The notes beneath the pieces are model-generated. The model saw only the letters and a program-made list of their open reading frames with translations. It searched no databases and had not been told where the DNA came from. Positions 25,666-34,535 of a DNA stretch of 44,400 nt are shown piece by piece. The position numbers were made by a program, and so were the translations under genes. This DNA is from Flavobacteriaceae bacterium (lineage in GTDB: Bacteria > Bacteroidota > Bacteroidia > Flavobacteriales > Flavobacteriaceae), in contig JABAZK010000149.1 in NCBI GenBank assembly GCA_018608485.1, positions 2,395 to 46,794 of the forward strand, given 5' to 3'. Position 1 is the stretch's first letter. Every line of letters starts with the position of its first letter.

Positions 25666-26997
25666 ATGAAAAAACACCTGCTTTTTCTACTTTTTATAAT
25701 TTTTTCTGAATGTACAGAATCAAATTTAGCATTTCATTCAGGAACGAATCCCTCTGATGGAATCCTTAAACTAGCTAAAAATTTTGGTGGTTCAAAAAAT
25801 GATGTAGCAAAATCTGTTGTTTCAACATTAGATGGAGGGTTTGCTGTTCTCGGCTACACACAAAGTATAGATGGAGATGTCACAGACAAAGCAACTGAAG
25901 ATTATGATTTTTGGATGCTCAAATTTGATTCTGAAGCTCAGTTAGAATGGAATAAAACCTATGGTGGCTCTGGAGATGATAGAGGAAGTAGTATTATTGA
26001 AACCTCTGATGGTGGATATGCTTTACTTGGGTATTCAGACAGCGCGGACGGTGATGTTTCATCCAATAATGGTAATAGAGACTTTTGGCTAGTAAAAATT
26101 ACTGCGTCTGGGGTGTTGTCTTGGCAAAAATCTTTTGGTTATGCGGGATTAGATGAAGGAGTATCTGTCATAGAAACATCAGACAATCATTTGATGCTCT
26201 CAGGTGTCTTAGATGTTACTGCATCTGGAGGGGAAGGAAATCAAGGCAGATTATACAACAGACATGCCGGAGGAGATTATTGGTCTATTAAAATAACGCC
26301 AATAGGAGATATTGTTTGGTCACGCTTTTATGGTGGAACATTTACAGATAGTCCAACAGGAATTAAAGAAACTCTTAACAATGGTTTCATTAGTGTTGGA
26401 GGATCAGACAGTAATGATGTAGATATTTCAAATAACAAAGGATCCTATGATTTTTGGATTGTCAAGTCTAATTTAAATGGAGATATTGTTTGGGAAAAAT
26501 CATTTGGGGGTTCTGAAATAGATGAGGCAAGAGATATAATTTCTGATGGAAATGGAAATCATATTGTTGTGGGAGATACTCGTAGCAATGACCAAGATGT
26601 AACTTTTAATAACGGCGCTGCAGATCTTTGGGCCATTAAGGTTTCTAATAATGGAGAGCTTTTATGGAGTACTTCTATTGGAGGATCTAATTTTGATGTT
26701 GCAAGATCTATAAGCACAACTTTTAACAATGAATTTATAATTGCGGGAAGTTCTAGAAGTTCTAATGGAGATGTTTCAAAAAACCAAGGACAAAATGATG
26801 CTTGGGTTCTAAGACTTGATAACTCTGGACAATTATTATGGGAAACAACAATTGGTGGTTCTGAAATAGATTTCTCATACGATGCTGTTCAAATTAATAA
26901 TGGAACTATTGTTGCAGTGGGTGAAACGAATAGCTCAAATGGAGATATTATAGATAATAAAGGGTTTACTGACCTATTAATTGTACAAATAAATTAA
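25666..26997 (+). CDS. Exported seven-repeat beta-propeller protein
   Basis: 443 aa with an N-terminal hydrophobic signal (MKKHLLFLLFIIFSECTES); Cys16 could be a lipid anchor, but the lipobox FSEC is irregular. Residues 39-443 are seven repeats of about 58 aa with the pattern FGGS-x-D-x-A-S-I, then DGGY-x-LLGYS, DGDVS-x-N-x-G-x-x-D-F-W, and G-x-L-x-W. Seven units suggest a closed seven-bladed propeller. Within most repeats a 12-residue segment (DGDVSSNNGNRD) places D, D, S/T, N and D like a calcium loop. An in-frame GTG at 25654 overlaps the previous gene, so 25666 is preferred. It sits 8 nt before the MbnP gene. Ligand unknown. Confidence 0.75.
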   Translation: MKKHLLFLLFIIFSECTESNLAFHSGTNPSDGILKLAKNFGGSKNDVAKSVVSTLDGGFAVLGYTQSIDGDVTDKATEDYDFWMLKFDSEAQLEWNKTYGGSGDDRGSSIIETSDGGYALLGYSDSADGDVSSNNGNRDFWLVKITASGVLSWQKSFGYAGLDEGVSVIETSDNHLMLSGVLDVTASGGEGNQGRLYNRHAGGDYWSIKITPIGDIVWSRFYGGTFTDSPTGIKETLNNGFISVGGSDSNDVDISNNKGSYDFWIVKSNLNGDIVWEKSFGGSEIDEARDIISDGNGNHIVVGDTRSNDQDVTFNNGAADLWAIKVSNNGELLWSTSIGGSNFDVARSISTTFNNEFIIAGSSRSSNGDVSKNQGQNDAWVLRLDNSGQLLWETTIGGSEIDFSYDAVQINNGTIVAVGETNSSNGDIIDNKGFTDLLIVQIN

Positions 26998-27005
26998 CTA
27001 TAGTC

Positions 27006-27767
27006 ATGAAAAAAATTATAATTATCTGTCTTTTTTTTGGTTTAAACAGCTGTAGTCAAGACAGAGATATTAGTCTGTCTCCAGTTGCTATCACCTTAAA
27101 TTTTGCTCATTCTTGGGGTGAAGATGAAATATCAAGCTCGGACTTTGATGAACTAAAATTTACAAATGAAAATGAACAGACTCTAAGTATAAATAGACTT
27201 AGATATGTAATTTCAGAAATAACACTAATTCATGAGAGTGGCGAACCAACTGTACTTAATGATTATAACTTAGTTGATTTAACCAATGAAGCTGGCTTAT
27301 CTTTTACAACCTCTGAATCTATTTTACCAGGAGATTATGTGTCTGCGTCTTTTAGATTTGGTTTTAGTAATAATTTAAATATTGACGGAGCATACCCTGA
27401 CCTAAACTCGGCTCTTTTTAATGTTCCTGGGCTATTAGGTGGTGGATATCATTTTATGCAGCTAGATGGAATGTATATTGATAATAATAATCAAGAAGCT
27501 GCTTATAATTATCATGTTATTAATGCTTTTGATGCGTCTAACCCTAATGAAACTGTGGAGACATCTTTTTCTGTAAATATTGGAGGATTAACTATTGGTA
27601 GCAACACAAATATCAATATGAAAATGGATATTTCTGAATGGTTCAAAAACCCAAATATGTGGGATTTAGACGAATTCGATACAAATTTAATGGGAAATTA
27701 TGATGCACAACTATTAATGAATCAAAACGGTTCATCTGTATTTGATTTAGTTTCCATTACTCAATAA
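27006..27767 (+). CDS. MbnP-family protein (candidate copper-binding lipoprotein)
   Basis: Lipoprotein of 253 aa (FGLNSC, Cys16). The early LNFAHSWGEDEI, the NRLRYVISEITLIHESGE strand pair, DYNLVDLTNEA, LPGDYVSASFRFGF and GGGYHFMQLDG segments fit the MbnP family. In methanotrophs MbnP binds copper after its partner MbnH converts a tryptophan to kynurenine. Here candidate His residues are 35, 149 and 170, and the only tryptophans are 37, 212 and 219. The diheme-peroxidase gene follows after 2 nt, the expected partner. Copper binding and Trp modification are inferred from the family, not shown by the sequence. Confidence 0.75.
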   Translation: MKKIIIICLFFGLNSCSQDRDISLSPVAITLNFAHSWGEDEISSSDFDELKFTNENEQTLSINRLRYVISEITLIHESGEPTVLNDYNLVDLTNEAGLSFTTSESILPGDYVSASFRFGFSNNLNIDGAYPDLNSALFNVPGLLGGGYHFMQLDGMYIDNNNQEAAYNYHVINAFDASNPNETVETSFSVNIGGLTIGSNTNINMKMDISEWFKNPNMWDLDEFDTNLMGNYDAQLLMNQNGSSVFDLVSITQ

Positions 27768-27769
27768 AA

Positions 27770-28840
27770 ATGAAAAAATATTTTCTGCTTCTACTTCTGT
27801 TTTCAATCTTATTTGTTTCTTGTTCAAACAAAGACAATACTATAGAAGAAGAATATACACCCATACCTTATTCGCTTGAGGTTCCTGAACTTTTTCAACA
27901 AAAATTAATAGCCCCTTTAATCCCAACAAATAATCCTTTAACTGAGGAAGGTATTGCCTTGGGGAAAAAGTTATTTTTTGATAAAAAACTTTCAAAAGAC
28001 AACACACAATCTTGTGCTTCATGCCATAATCCTAGAAATTCATTTACGGACAGTTTAAGATTTAGTCTTGGTGTAGATGGGCTACCTGGATCACGAAATT
28101 CGATGCCTTTATTTAATCTGGCGTGGAATTTTAATGATAAATTTGCTTGGGACGGGAAAGAATTGAGCCTAGAAAGGCAAGCTTTAGAGCCTGTTAGAAA
28201 CCCTATTGAAATGCATAGTTCATGGTCTAATGTAACTTTAAGGTTGCAGCAAGATCAAGAATACCCTAAGATGTTTTTAAATGCTTTTGGAACTGAAAGA
28301 ATCGATTCTGCTTTAGTAACCAAAGCTATTGCTCAATTTGAAAGGACACTTATTTCTGGAAATGCTAAATTTGATCAATATCTTCTTGGAAACACTTCGC
28401 TAAGTCAACAAGAACTTAATGGTTTTACTATTTTTATGAGTGAAGACAAAGGTGATTGTTTTCATTGTCATGGGAGTGATAATAATCCTTTGTGGACAGA
28501 TAATGATTTTCACAATAACGGTTTAGATACTTCATTTAATGATCTTGGGTTAGGATCAGTAACTGGAGATCCAAATGATAATGGTAAGTTTAAATCTCCT
28601 TCTTTAAGAAACCTAGTTTATACGGCTCCTTATATGCATGATGGGCGCTTTTCAACATTAGAGGAGGTTATTAATCATTATAGCGAGGGTCTTCAAAATT
28701 CAAGTACCATTGATCCGTTAATGAAAAAAGTTAGCCAAGGTGGTGTTCAATTAACACCTCTGGAAAAGGCAGATTTAAAGGCTTTTTTAATCACCTTAAC
28801 AGATGATGATTTCATAAATAACCCCTCTTTTCAAAATTAA
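27770..28840 (+). CDS. Diheme cytochrome c peroxidase / MbnH-MauG-type enzyme
   Basis: Exported lipoprotein of 356 aa (FVSC, Cys18) with two covalent heme c sites: CASCH (82-86) and CFHCH (230-234). The conserved AWNFNDKFAWDGK, NPIEM and TAPYMHDGRFSTLEEVI segments place it in the bacterial diheme peroxidase superfamily, which includes CcpA, MauG and MbnH. It is 2 nt downstream of an MbnP homologue, so MbnH-like oxidation of that partner is the best hypothesis; plain H2O2 reduction in the periplasm is the alternative. Last gene of the cassette, with no obvious terminator before the suf promoter. Confidence 0.85.
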   Translation: MKKYFLLLLLFSILFVSCSNKDNTIEEEYTPIPYSLEVPELFQQKLIAPLIPTNNPLTEEGIALGKKLFFDKKLSKDNTQSCASCHNPRNSFTDSLRFSLGVDGLPGSRNSMPLFNLAWNFNDKFAWDGKELSLERQALEPVRNPIEMHSSWSNVTLRLQQDQEYPKMFLNAFGTERIDSALVTKAIAQFERTLISGNAKFDQYLLGNTSLSQQELNGFTIFMSEDKGDCFHCHGSDNNPLWTDNDFHNNGLDTSFNDLGLGSVTGDPNDNGKFKSPSLRNLVYTAPYMHDGRFSTLEEVINHYSEGLQNSSTIDPLMKKVSQGGVQLTPLEKADLKAFLITLTDDDFINNPSFQN

Positions 28841-28909
28841 AGTAATTACCTGCCTGTTTTTATAAATCAATATATTGAAGCCAGTGCTAGTAATTTTAGA
28901 CTTATGTCG

Positions 28910-28917
28910 TATCTTTG
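28910..28917 (+). promoter_or_regulatory. Putative -7 box for the suf operon
   Basis: TATCTTTG, exact to TAnnTTTG, 34 nt before the sufA ATG at 28952. It falls after an in-frame ATG at 28904, which therefore cannot be the start on this transcript. Confidence 0.55.
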
Positions 28918-28951
28918 CATCCATAATTTAGAGTTAATCTATTTAAAAGTT

Positions 28952-29281
28952 ATGATAAAGGTTTCGGACAATGCAAAGAAGAAGGTCGTTCAACTTATGA
29001 CAGACGACGGCTTTAATGCAACAACAGACTATGTAAGAGTTGGTGTAAAAAGTGGAGGTTGTTCTGGTCTCTCCTATGACTTAAAGTTTGACAATAAACA
29101 GCAAGAAAACGATAAAATTTTTGAAGACAATGATGTTAAAATTATTGTCGACAAAAAAAGTTTCCTTTATTTAGTAGGTACCACCCTAGAGTTTTCTGGA
29201 GGTTTAAATGGAAAGGGGTTTGTTTTTAACAATCCTAATGCTAACAGAACTTGTGGATGTGGAGAAAGTTTTTCATTATAA
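28952..29281 (+). CDS. sufA: Iron-sulfur cluster assembly scaffold/carrier, HesB/IscA/SufA family
   Basis: A-type Fe-S carrier of 109 aa that passes clusters to apo-proteins. The three conserved cysteines are Cys37 in GVKSGGCSGLSYDL and Cys101/Cys103 in the C-terminal TCGCGESF. It heads the suf cluster, 12 nt before sufB. The frame extends to an ATG at 28904, but that overlaps the promoter and adds an atypical extension; MIKVSDNAKKKVVQ is the family-like start. Confidence 0.94.
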   Translation: MIKVSDNAKKKVVQLMTDDGFNATTDYVRVGVKSGGCSGLSYDLKFDNKQQENDKIFEDNDVKIIVDKKSFLYLVGTTLEFSGGLNGKGFVFNNPNANRTCGCGESFSL

Positions 29282-29293
29282 TTAAAAGTTAAA

Positions 29294-30742
29294 ATGAGCA
29301 AGTATACTGAAGACGATTTAAGAGAAGAATTAGAAACTAAAGAATATGAATACGGTTTCTACACAGATATAGAAAGTGAAACCTTTGCCAAAGGTTTGAA
29401 TGAAGATGTTGTGCGTGCAATTTCTAAAAAGAAAAATGAGCCAGAATGGATGACTGAATGGCGCTTAAAAGCATTTGAAGTTTGGTCTAAAATGGAAGAG
29501 CCTGAATGGGCTAATGTAACCTACAAAAAGCCAGAATTTCAAGAAATTGCTTACTATTCTGCACCTAAACAAAAACCAAAATTAAATAGTATTGACGAAG
29601 TAGATCCAGATTTATTGGCAACTTTCGAAAAACTAGGTATCTCCTTAGAAGAACAAAAAAGATTGGCTAATGTTGCTGTAGACATTGTCGTTGACTCTGT
29701 TTCAGTTGCTACTACTTTTAAAAAGACTCTAGGTGAAAAAGGAATTATTTTTATGCCTATTTCTGAAGCCATTCAAGAGCATCCAGAATTAGTTAGAAAA
29801 CATTTAGGTACAGTTGTGCCACCTTCAGATAATTTTTATGCAGCGCTAAATTCAGCAGTATTTTCTGATGGATCATTCTGTTATATCCCAAAAGGAGTTA
29901 AATGCCCAATGGAACTCTCAACATATTTTAGAATTAACGAAGGAGGAACTGGTCAATTTGAAAGAACTCTTGTAGTTGCTGATGAAGGAAGTTTTGTAAG
30001 TTATCTAGAGGGGTGTACTGCCCCAAGCAGAGACGAAAATCAATTACATGCTGCAGTTGTTGAATTAATTGCTATGGACGATGCCGAAATCAAATACTCA
30101 ACTGTACAAAATTGGTTTCCTGGCAATAGTGAAGGAAAAGGAGGTGTATATAATTTTGTAACCAAAAGAGGGCTGTGCGAAACCAATGCTAAAATATCAT
30201 GGACTCAAGTAGAAACAGGATCTGCAATTACATGGAAATATCCAAGTTGTATTTTAAAAGGAAATAATTCTGTTGGAGAATTCTATTCTATTGCGGTTAC
30301 AAACAATTTTCAACAAGCTGATACAGGTACTAAAATGATTCACTTGGGGAAAAACACCAAATCAACTATTATATCCAAAGGAATTTCTGCTGGAAAATCA
30401 CAAAACAGCTATCGTGGATTAGTACAAATTAGTTCTAGAGCAGAAAATGCTAGAAATTTTTCTCAATGTGATAGTCTGTTAATGGGGAATAAATGTGGAG
30501 CTCACACCTTTCCTTACATAGAAGTAAAGAATAAAAGCGCTCAAGTTGAACACGAAGCTACTACTAGTAAAATTGGTGAAGATCAGCTTTTCTATTGTAA
30601 TCAACGAGGTATTGATACTGAAAAAGCCATTGCTTTAATTGTTAACGGCTTTAGTAAAGAGGTATTAAATAAGCTCCCTATGGAGTTTGCTGTTGAGGCT
30701 CAAAAATTATTGGAAATTAGCTTAGAAGGTTCGGTTGGATAA
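29294..30742 (+). CDS. sufB: Fe-S cluster assembly scaffold SufB
   Basis: Core scaffold subunit of the SufBC2D complex on which Fe-S clusters form; cytoplasmic, 482 aa. The N-terminal part contains [19 protein letters not shown] and [19 protein letters not shown]. The beta-helix core has [20 protein letters not shown] and [20 protein letters not shown]. The C-terminal part has [20 protein letters not shown], bearing the Cys likely to receive sulfur or iron, then [20 protein letters not shown]. Full-length and typical. It lies between sufA and sufC. Confidence 0.97.
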   Translation: MSKYTEDDLREELETKEYEYGFYTDIESETFAKGLNEDVVRAISKKKNEPEWMTEWRLKAFEVWSKMEEPEWANVTYKKPEFQEIAYYSAPKQKPKLNSIDEVDPDLLATFEKLGISLEEQKRLANVAVDIVVDSVSVATTFKKTLGEKGIIFMPISEAIQEHPELVRKHLGTVVPPSDNFYAALNSAVFSDGSFCYIPKGVKCPMELSTYFRINEGGTGQFERTLVVADEGSFVSYLEGCTAPSRDENQLHAAVVELIAMDDAEIKYSTVQNWFPGNSEGKGGVYNFVTKRGLCETNAKISWTQVETGSAITWKYPSCILKGNNSVGEFYSIAVTNNFQQADTGTKMIHLGKNTKSTIISKGISAGKSQNSYRGLVQISSRAENARNFSQCDSLLMGNKCGAHTFPYIEVKNKSAQVEHEATTSKIGEDQLFYCNQRGIDTEKAIALIVNGFSKEVLNKLPMEFAVEAQKLLEISLEGSVG

Positions 30743-30793
30743 TCAATAAAAACAACGCTTAGGTGTAAACTTAAAAGTATATAGTAAAAGAAC

Positions 30794-31546
30794 ATGTTAA
30801 AAATAGAAAATTTACAAGCGAGTGTAGACAACAAATCAATCTTAAAAGGATTGAATTTAAATGTAAAATCTGGTGAAGTTCACGCAATCATGGGGCCAAA
30901 CGGTGCTGGAAAGAGCACGCTCGCAAACATCATTGCTGGAAAAGAAGAATACGATGTTACAAACGGAACAATGGAGCTAAACGGCGAAGATATTAGTGAA
31001 TTATCTCCTGAAGAAAGAGCACACAATGGTGTGTTTTTATCGTTTCAATATCCGGTTGAAATTCCTGGAGTTTCTGTAACTAATTTTATTAAAACCTCTA
31101 TCAACGAAACTCGAAAAGCAAAAGGTCTAAATGATATGCCTGCAAAGGATATGCTGAAAATGATTCGCGAAAAATCTGAACTTTTAGAGATCGATCGTAA
31201 GTTTTTATCTCGTTCTTTAAATGAAGGGTTTTCTGGAGGAGAAAAAAAACGTAATGAGATTTTTCAAATGGCAATGCTAGAACCAAAGCTTGCCATATTA
31301 GATGAAACAGACTCTGGACTTGATATTGATGCTCTAAGAATTGTTGCCAATGGTGTTAACAAATTAAAATCTAAAGACAATGCTGTTATCGTAATTACTC
31401 ATTATCAAAGATTACTAGATTACATAGTGCCAGACTTTGTGCATGTGTTACATGATGGTAAAATAGTTAAAACTGGTGACGCTTCCTTAGCATTAGAACT
31501 TGAAGCTAAAGGTTACGATTGGATAAAGGAAGAAATTAGCGCATAA
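30794..31546 (+). CDS. sufC: Fe-S cluster assembly ATPase SufC
   Basis: ABC-type ATPase of 250 aa that drives SufBC2D. Walker A is GPNGAGKST (34-42), the Q-loop includes SFQYPVEIPGVS, the signature is SGGEKKR and Walker B is LAILDETDSGLD, followed by the H-loop VITHYQRLLDYI. The YQRLLDYI and DETDSGLD versions are SufC-specific. It is 51 nt after sufB and 55 nt before sufD. Confidence 0.97.
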   Translation: MLKIENLQASVDNKSILKGLNLNVKSGEVHAIMGPNGAGKSTLANIIAGKEEYDVTNGTMELNGEDISELSPEERAHNGVFLSFQYPVEIPGVSVTNFIKTSINETRKAKGLNDMPAKDMLKMIREKSELLEIDRKFLSRSLNEGFSGGEKKRNEIFQMAMLEPKLAILDETDSGLDIDALRIVANGVNKLKSKDNAVIVITHYQRLLDYIVPDFVHVLHDGKIVKTGDASLALELEAKGYDWIKEEISA

Positions 31547-31601
31547 TTAAAAATATTTTTTTCAATAGCTTTTTGATAATAATTTTGGAATAATAAATAA
31601 A

Positions 31602-32915
31602 ATGGATTTAAAAGAAAAAATAGTTTCATCATATGTTGCTTTTGAAGATGGCGTTAACATAAATTCTGATATTCATGAAATTAGAACTGAGGCTTTTCAA
31701 AACTTTGAAAAACTAGGTTTTCCATCAAAAAAATTAGAAGCCTGGAAATATACCTCATTAAACAGTATTCTAAAAGAAGACTATAGTATTTTTCCCGATA
31801 AAGAAAAAAGCATAACTCTTGCTGAGGTAAAAAAATACTTCATTCATGATATTGATACCTACAAAATTGTCTTTATAGACGGCAAATACAGTTCTTTTTT
31901 ATCTGAAACAACTCATGATAATATTGATGTGTGTTTAATGTCTTCTGCATTAAGTAAGAAAAAATACAAGCTTGTTATTGAAAATTATTTTAATAAGATT
32001 GCTAAACAAGATAATTTAACTTCATTAAATACAGCATTTTCTAAAGAGGGCGCGTACATACATATCCCTAAAAATACTGAGGTAGAAAAACCTATTCAAA
32101 TTATTAACTTTACAACTGGTGAGGAAAGTGCTACAATGCTACAACCAAGAAATCTAATTGTTGCAGATAAAAATGCGCATGTTCAAATTATTGAAAGACA
32201 TCAAAGCTTAACAAGCAATGCCGCGTTAACAAATGTAGTCACCGAAATATTTGCAGACAGACATTCTACTGTAGATTTATATAAAATACAAAATGATAAT
32301 ATTGCAGCATCTTTAGTTGACAATACTTTTGTTGAACAGCAATCAAATAGTGTTGTTTCAGTTCATACTTTTTCATTTGGTGGTAACATTACAAGAAACA
32401 ACTTAAACTTCTTTCAAAAAGGAGAACATATAGATTCTATTTTAAAAGGAATTACTATTATTGAAGGAAAACAACATGTAGATCATCACACCTTAGTACA
32501 TCATATTGAACCAAACTGTGAAAGCCATCAAGATTATAAAGGAATTTATGATGAGCGCTCTACTGGTGTTTTCAACGGTAAGGTCATCGTAGAAAAAGAG
32601 GCTCAAAAAACCAATGCTTATCAAAAGAATAATAATATTTTGATGAATAACAAATCTACAATTAATGCAAAACCTCAATTAGAGATTTTTGCAGATGATG
32701 TGAAATGTTCTCATGGGTGTACCATTGGTCAATTAGACGAACAGGCGTTGTTTTATATGCAACAACGAGGTATTCCTAAAAAAGAAGCCAAAGCACTTTT
32801 AATGTACGCCTTCGCAAATACAGTTCTTGAAAGTGTAAAAGTTCCTGAAGTTAAGGAGAGGATTATGAAGTTAATTGCTACCAAGTTAAAGGTCAATATT
32901 GGCTTTAACATATAA
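31602..32915 (+). CDS. sufD: Fe-S cluster assembly protein SufD
   Basis: Scaffold partner of SufB, 437 aa. The N-terminal GFPSKKLEAWKYTSL motif, the right-handed beta-helix with HIPKNTEVEKPIQIIN, and the C-terminal DVKCSHGCTIGQLDEQALFY are characteristic. His and Cys in the last motif take part in cluster assembly with SufB. Shorter and more divergent than SufB, as usual. The gene ends just before a strong terminator. Confidence 0.96.
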   Translation: MDLKEKIVSSYVAFEDGVNINSDIHEIRTEAFQNFEKLGFPSKKLEAWKYTSLNSILKEDYSIFPDKEKSITLAEVKKYFIHDIDTYKIVFIDGKYSSFLSETTHDNIDVCLMSSALSKKKYKLVIENYFNKIAKQDNLTSLNTAFSKEGAYIHIPKNTEVEKPIQIINFTTGEESATMLQPRNLIVADKNAHVQIIERHQSLTSNAALTNVVTEIFADRHSTVDLYKIQNDNIAASLVDNTFVEQQSNSVVSVHTFSFGGNITRNNLNFFQKGEHIDSILKGITIIEGKQHVDHHTLVHHIEPNCESHQDYKGIYDERSTGVFNGKVIVEKEAQKTNAYQKNNNILMNNKSTINAKPQLEIFADDVKCSHGCTIGQLDEQALFYMQQRGIPKKEAKALLMYAFANTVLESVKVPEVKERIMKLIATKLKVNIGFNI

Positions 32916-32924
32916 AAAATAAAC

Positions 32925-32952
32925 AAAAAACGGGCTTAAAGGCCCGTTTTTT
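32925..32952. terminator. Bidirectional terminator after sufD
   Basis: 11-bp stem aaaaaacgggc / gcccgtttttt with a 6-nt loop, 10 nt beyond the sufD stop. GC-rich core and flanking A/T tracts allow use on both strands; the serine hydrolase gene ends farther on, at 33117. Confidence 0.85.
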
Positions 32953-33116
32953 TAAATCTTATACCCTTACTTCCAAGTAATATAGGGCTAAAACAGACAA
33001 TGTTGTAACTCCTAATAAAAAATATACTCCAAGAACTTATGATCATATATATGTAAAAAAGTAAATCTTAATTATCGACACTGAAAAATAATTTAATATT
33101 TCGTTGTGTTTTGTGT

Positions 33117-34436
33117 TTATTGAATAGATTGTATTATTCCCTTTAAAAATTTATTTTCATTGTAATTTTTTAACCCAAAACGAACAACTACCATCTCCTG
33201 ATCCGGAAGTATATATACTCGTTGCCCTTGATATCCGTCTGCATAAAACATATTGGACGGAACGTCTTTCATTTTTTTCCCGGTATTTAACCAAAAATGA
33301 GCCCCATAGCTATTATTTGAGGTGGGTGTTGGTTTTGTAATATAATCTACCCATTCAGGGGAGAAAATTTGAGTTCCATTCCAATTCCCTTTGTGTAAGT
33401 ATAACAATCCAAATTTTGCCCAATCTCTTGGTGTAGCCCAAGCATATGAGGACGCTACATAATGACCTCTTACATCGGTCTCAATAATCATAGAATTCAT
33501 GCCTATTTTATCTATTAATTCTCGATACCAGTAGTCTAAATATTCTTGTTGGTTTCCTAGTTTTTGTCTTAAAATTCCTGACAACAAATTTGAGGTGCCA
33601 GAAGAATAATTCCATGAAGAATTAGGTGAGTCTATTAACTGTTGTTTTTGTTGCATCTTAGTCATGTCATCCTCTAAAAACAACATTTTTGTAACGTCTG
33701 ATATCTTATCATAGTTTTCATCCCAGGCTAATCCACTATTCATTTGCAACAAATTATGAAGAGTTATTTCTTTTCGGTCATCATTTTCCCATTCTAAAAT
33801 TGGTGCTCTGTCCTGAACTGATAACTTTCCCTGGTGCTGCATAATTCCATAAACAGTGCTTAAAATACTTTTTGTCATAGACCATCCAAGTATTCTAGAA
33901 TCTTTCGTGAAACCCATACCGTACCTCTCTGCAATTAGTTGGTTTTTATACAACACTAGAACCGCCCTTGTTTGATATGAATTTTCAAAAATTGAAGAAA
34001 CTGCTAAGTCTAATTTTTCATAATTTATAGTGTTAAATAGGGTGTCTTTTTGAGATTTGTCACCAAAAGGATAGGTTAGTGAGGAATTTATAATGGAGCG
34101 TTTTGGAATTAACTCTTTCTTGTTCGCATCATATCCTTTTGTAATTAATACACTACCTAAACCGTTTCTGTAAACTGCTTTTCTTGGCAACATGCCTAGT
34201 GTAGATGCTAATGCAAAATTATTTTCACGGCTAACAGTGGTGTTTGCCAAATTTATAGGTGAAAAATTATTATCTGTAGCGTTGGTTAAGGCTACTGATC
34301 TGTTTGCAACAAAAATTGAAGAACTGGTGCTTTTTGCTGCATACCCTGAAATAATATTAAGTTTAGGGTAATTTATTATTATTATAAGTAACAATATTAC
34401 CGATAAAAGCAGTAGAATCTTTTTGATTATTTTCAT
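33117..34436 (-). CDS. Serine hydrolase, beta-lactamase/class C-like, membrane anchored
   Basis: 439-aa member of the beta-lactamase superfamily (S12/6-aminohexanoate hydrolase type). One N-terminal helix (residues 3-22) anchors or exports it. The catalytic pair is Ser186-x-x-Lys189 in GWSMTKSILS; Tyr277 in NYSSG fits the second motif. The C-terminal MFYADGYQGQRVYI/LPDQEMVVVRFG segment is typical of esterase or peptidase homologues. True antibiotic hydrolysis is unlikely. A longer TTG start at 34454 lies about 4 nt after the -7 box; the ATG at 34436 is preferred. It lies on the opposite strand between sufD and sufS. Confidence 0.85.
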   Translation of the reverse strand: MKIIKKILLLLSVILLLIIIINYPKLNIISGYAAKSTSSSIFVANRSVALTNATDNNFSPINLANTTVSRENNFALASTLGMLPRKAVYRNGLGSVLITKGYDANKKELIPKRSIINSSLTYPFGDKSQKDTLFNTINYEKLDLAVSSIFENSYQTRAVLVLYKNQLIAERYGMGFTKDSRILGWSMTKSILSTVYGIMQHQGKLSVQDRAPILEWENDDRKEITLHNLLQMNSGLAWDENYDKISDVTKMLFLEDDMTKMQQKQQLIDSPNSSWNYSSGTSNLLSGILRQKLGNQQEYLDYWYRELIDKIGMNSMIIETDVRGHYVASSYAWATPRDWAKFGLLYLHKGNWNGTQIFSPEWVDYITKPTPTSNNSYGAHFWLNTGKKMKDVPSNMFYADGYQGQRVYILPDQEMVVVRFGLKNYNENKFLKGIIQSIQ

Positions 34437-34457
34437 GGAAAAAGAGTTGGGCAATCA

Positions 34458-34465
34458 CAAAAATA
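34458..34465 (-). promoter_or_regulatory. Putative -7 box for the serine hydrolase gene
   Basis: TATTTTTG on the minus strand, exact to TAnnTTTG, 21 nt before the ATG at 34436. Confidence 0.45.
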
Positions 34466-34509
34466 AGAATAAAATAACAGGTTTATTAAAAGATTTATCT
34501 TTGATACCC

Positions 34510-34517
34510 TACCTTTG
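34510..34517 (+). promoter_or_regulatory. Putative -7 box for sufS
   Basis: TACCTTTG, exact to TAnnTTTG, 18 nt before the ATG at 34536. It overlaps the in-frame TTG at 34515, which rules that codon out as the start. Confidence 0.5.
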
Positions 34518-34535
34518 TCTCTCAAAATCAATAGA

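Noticed and set aside
28904..28951. Longer sufA start at the ATG of 28904
   Set aside because: The TATCTTTG promoter box lies at 28910-28917, downstream of that codon, and the extension does not resemble the family.
33117..34436. Antibiotic-resistance beta-lactamase
   Set aside because: The Ser-x-x-Lys and Tyr motifs fit the broad S12 esterase/peptidase group; length and C-terminal motifs are closer to 6-aminohexanoate hydrolase-type proteins than to AmpC.
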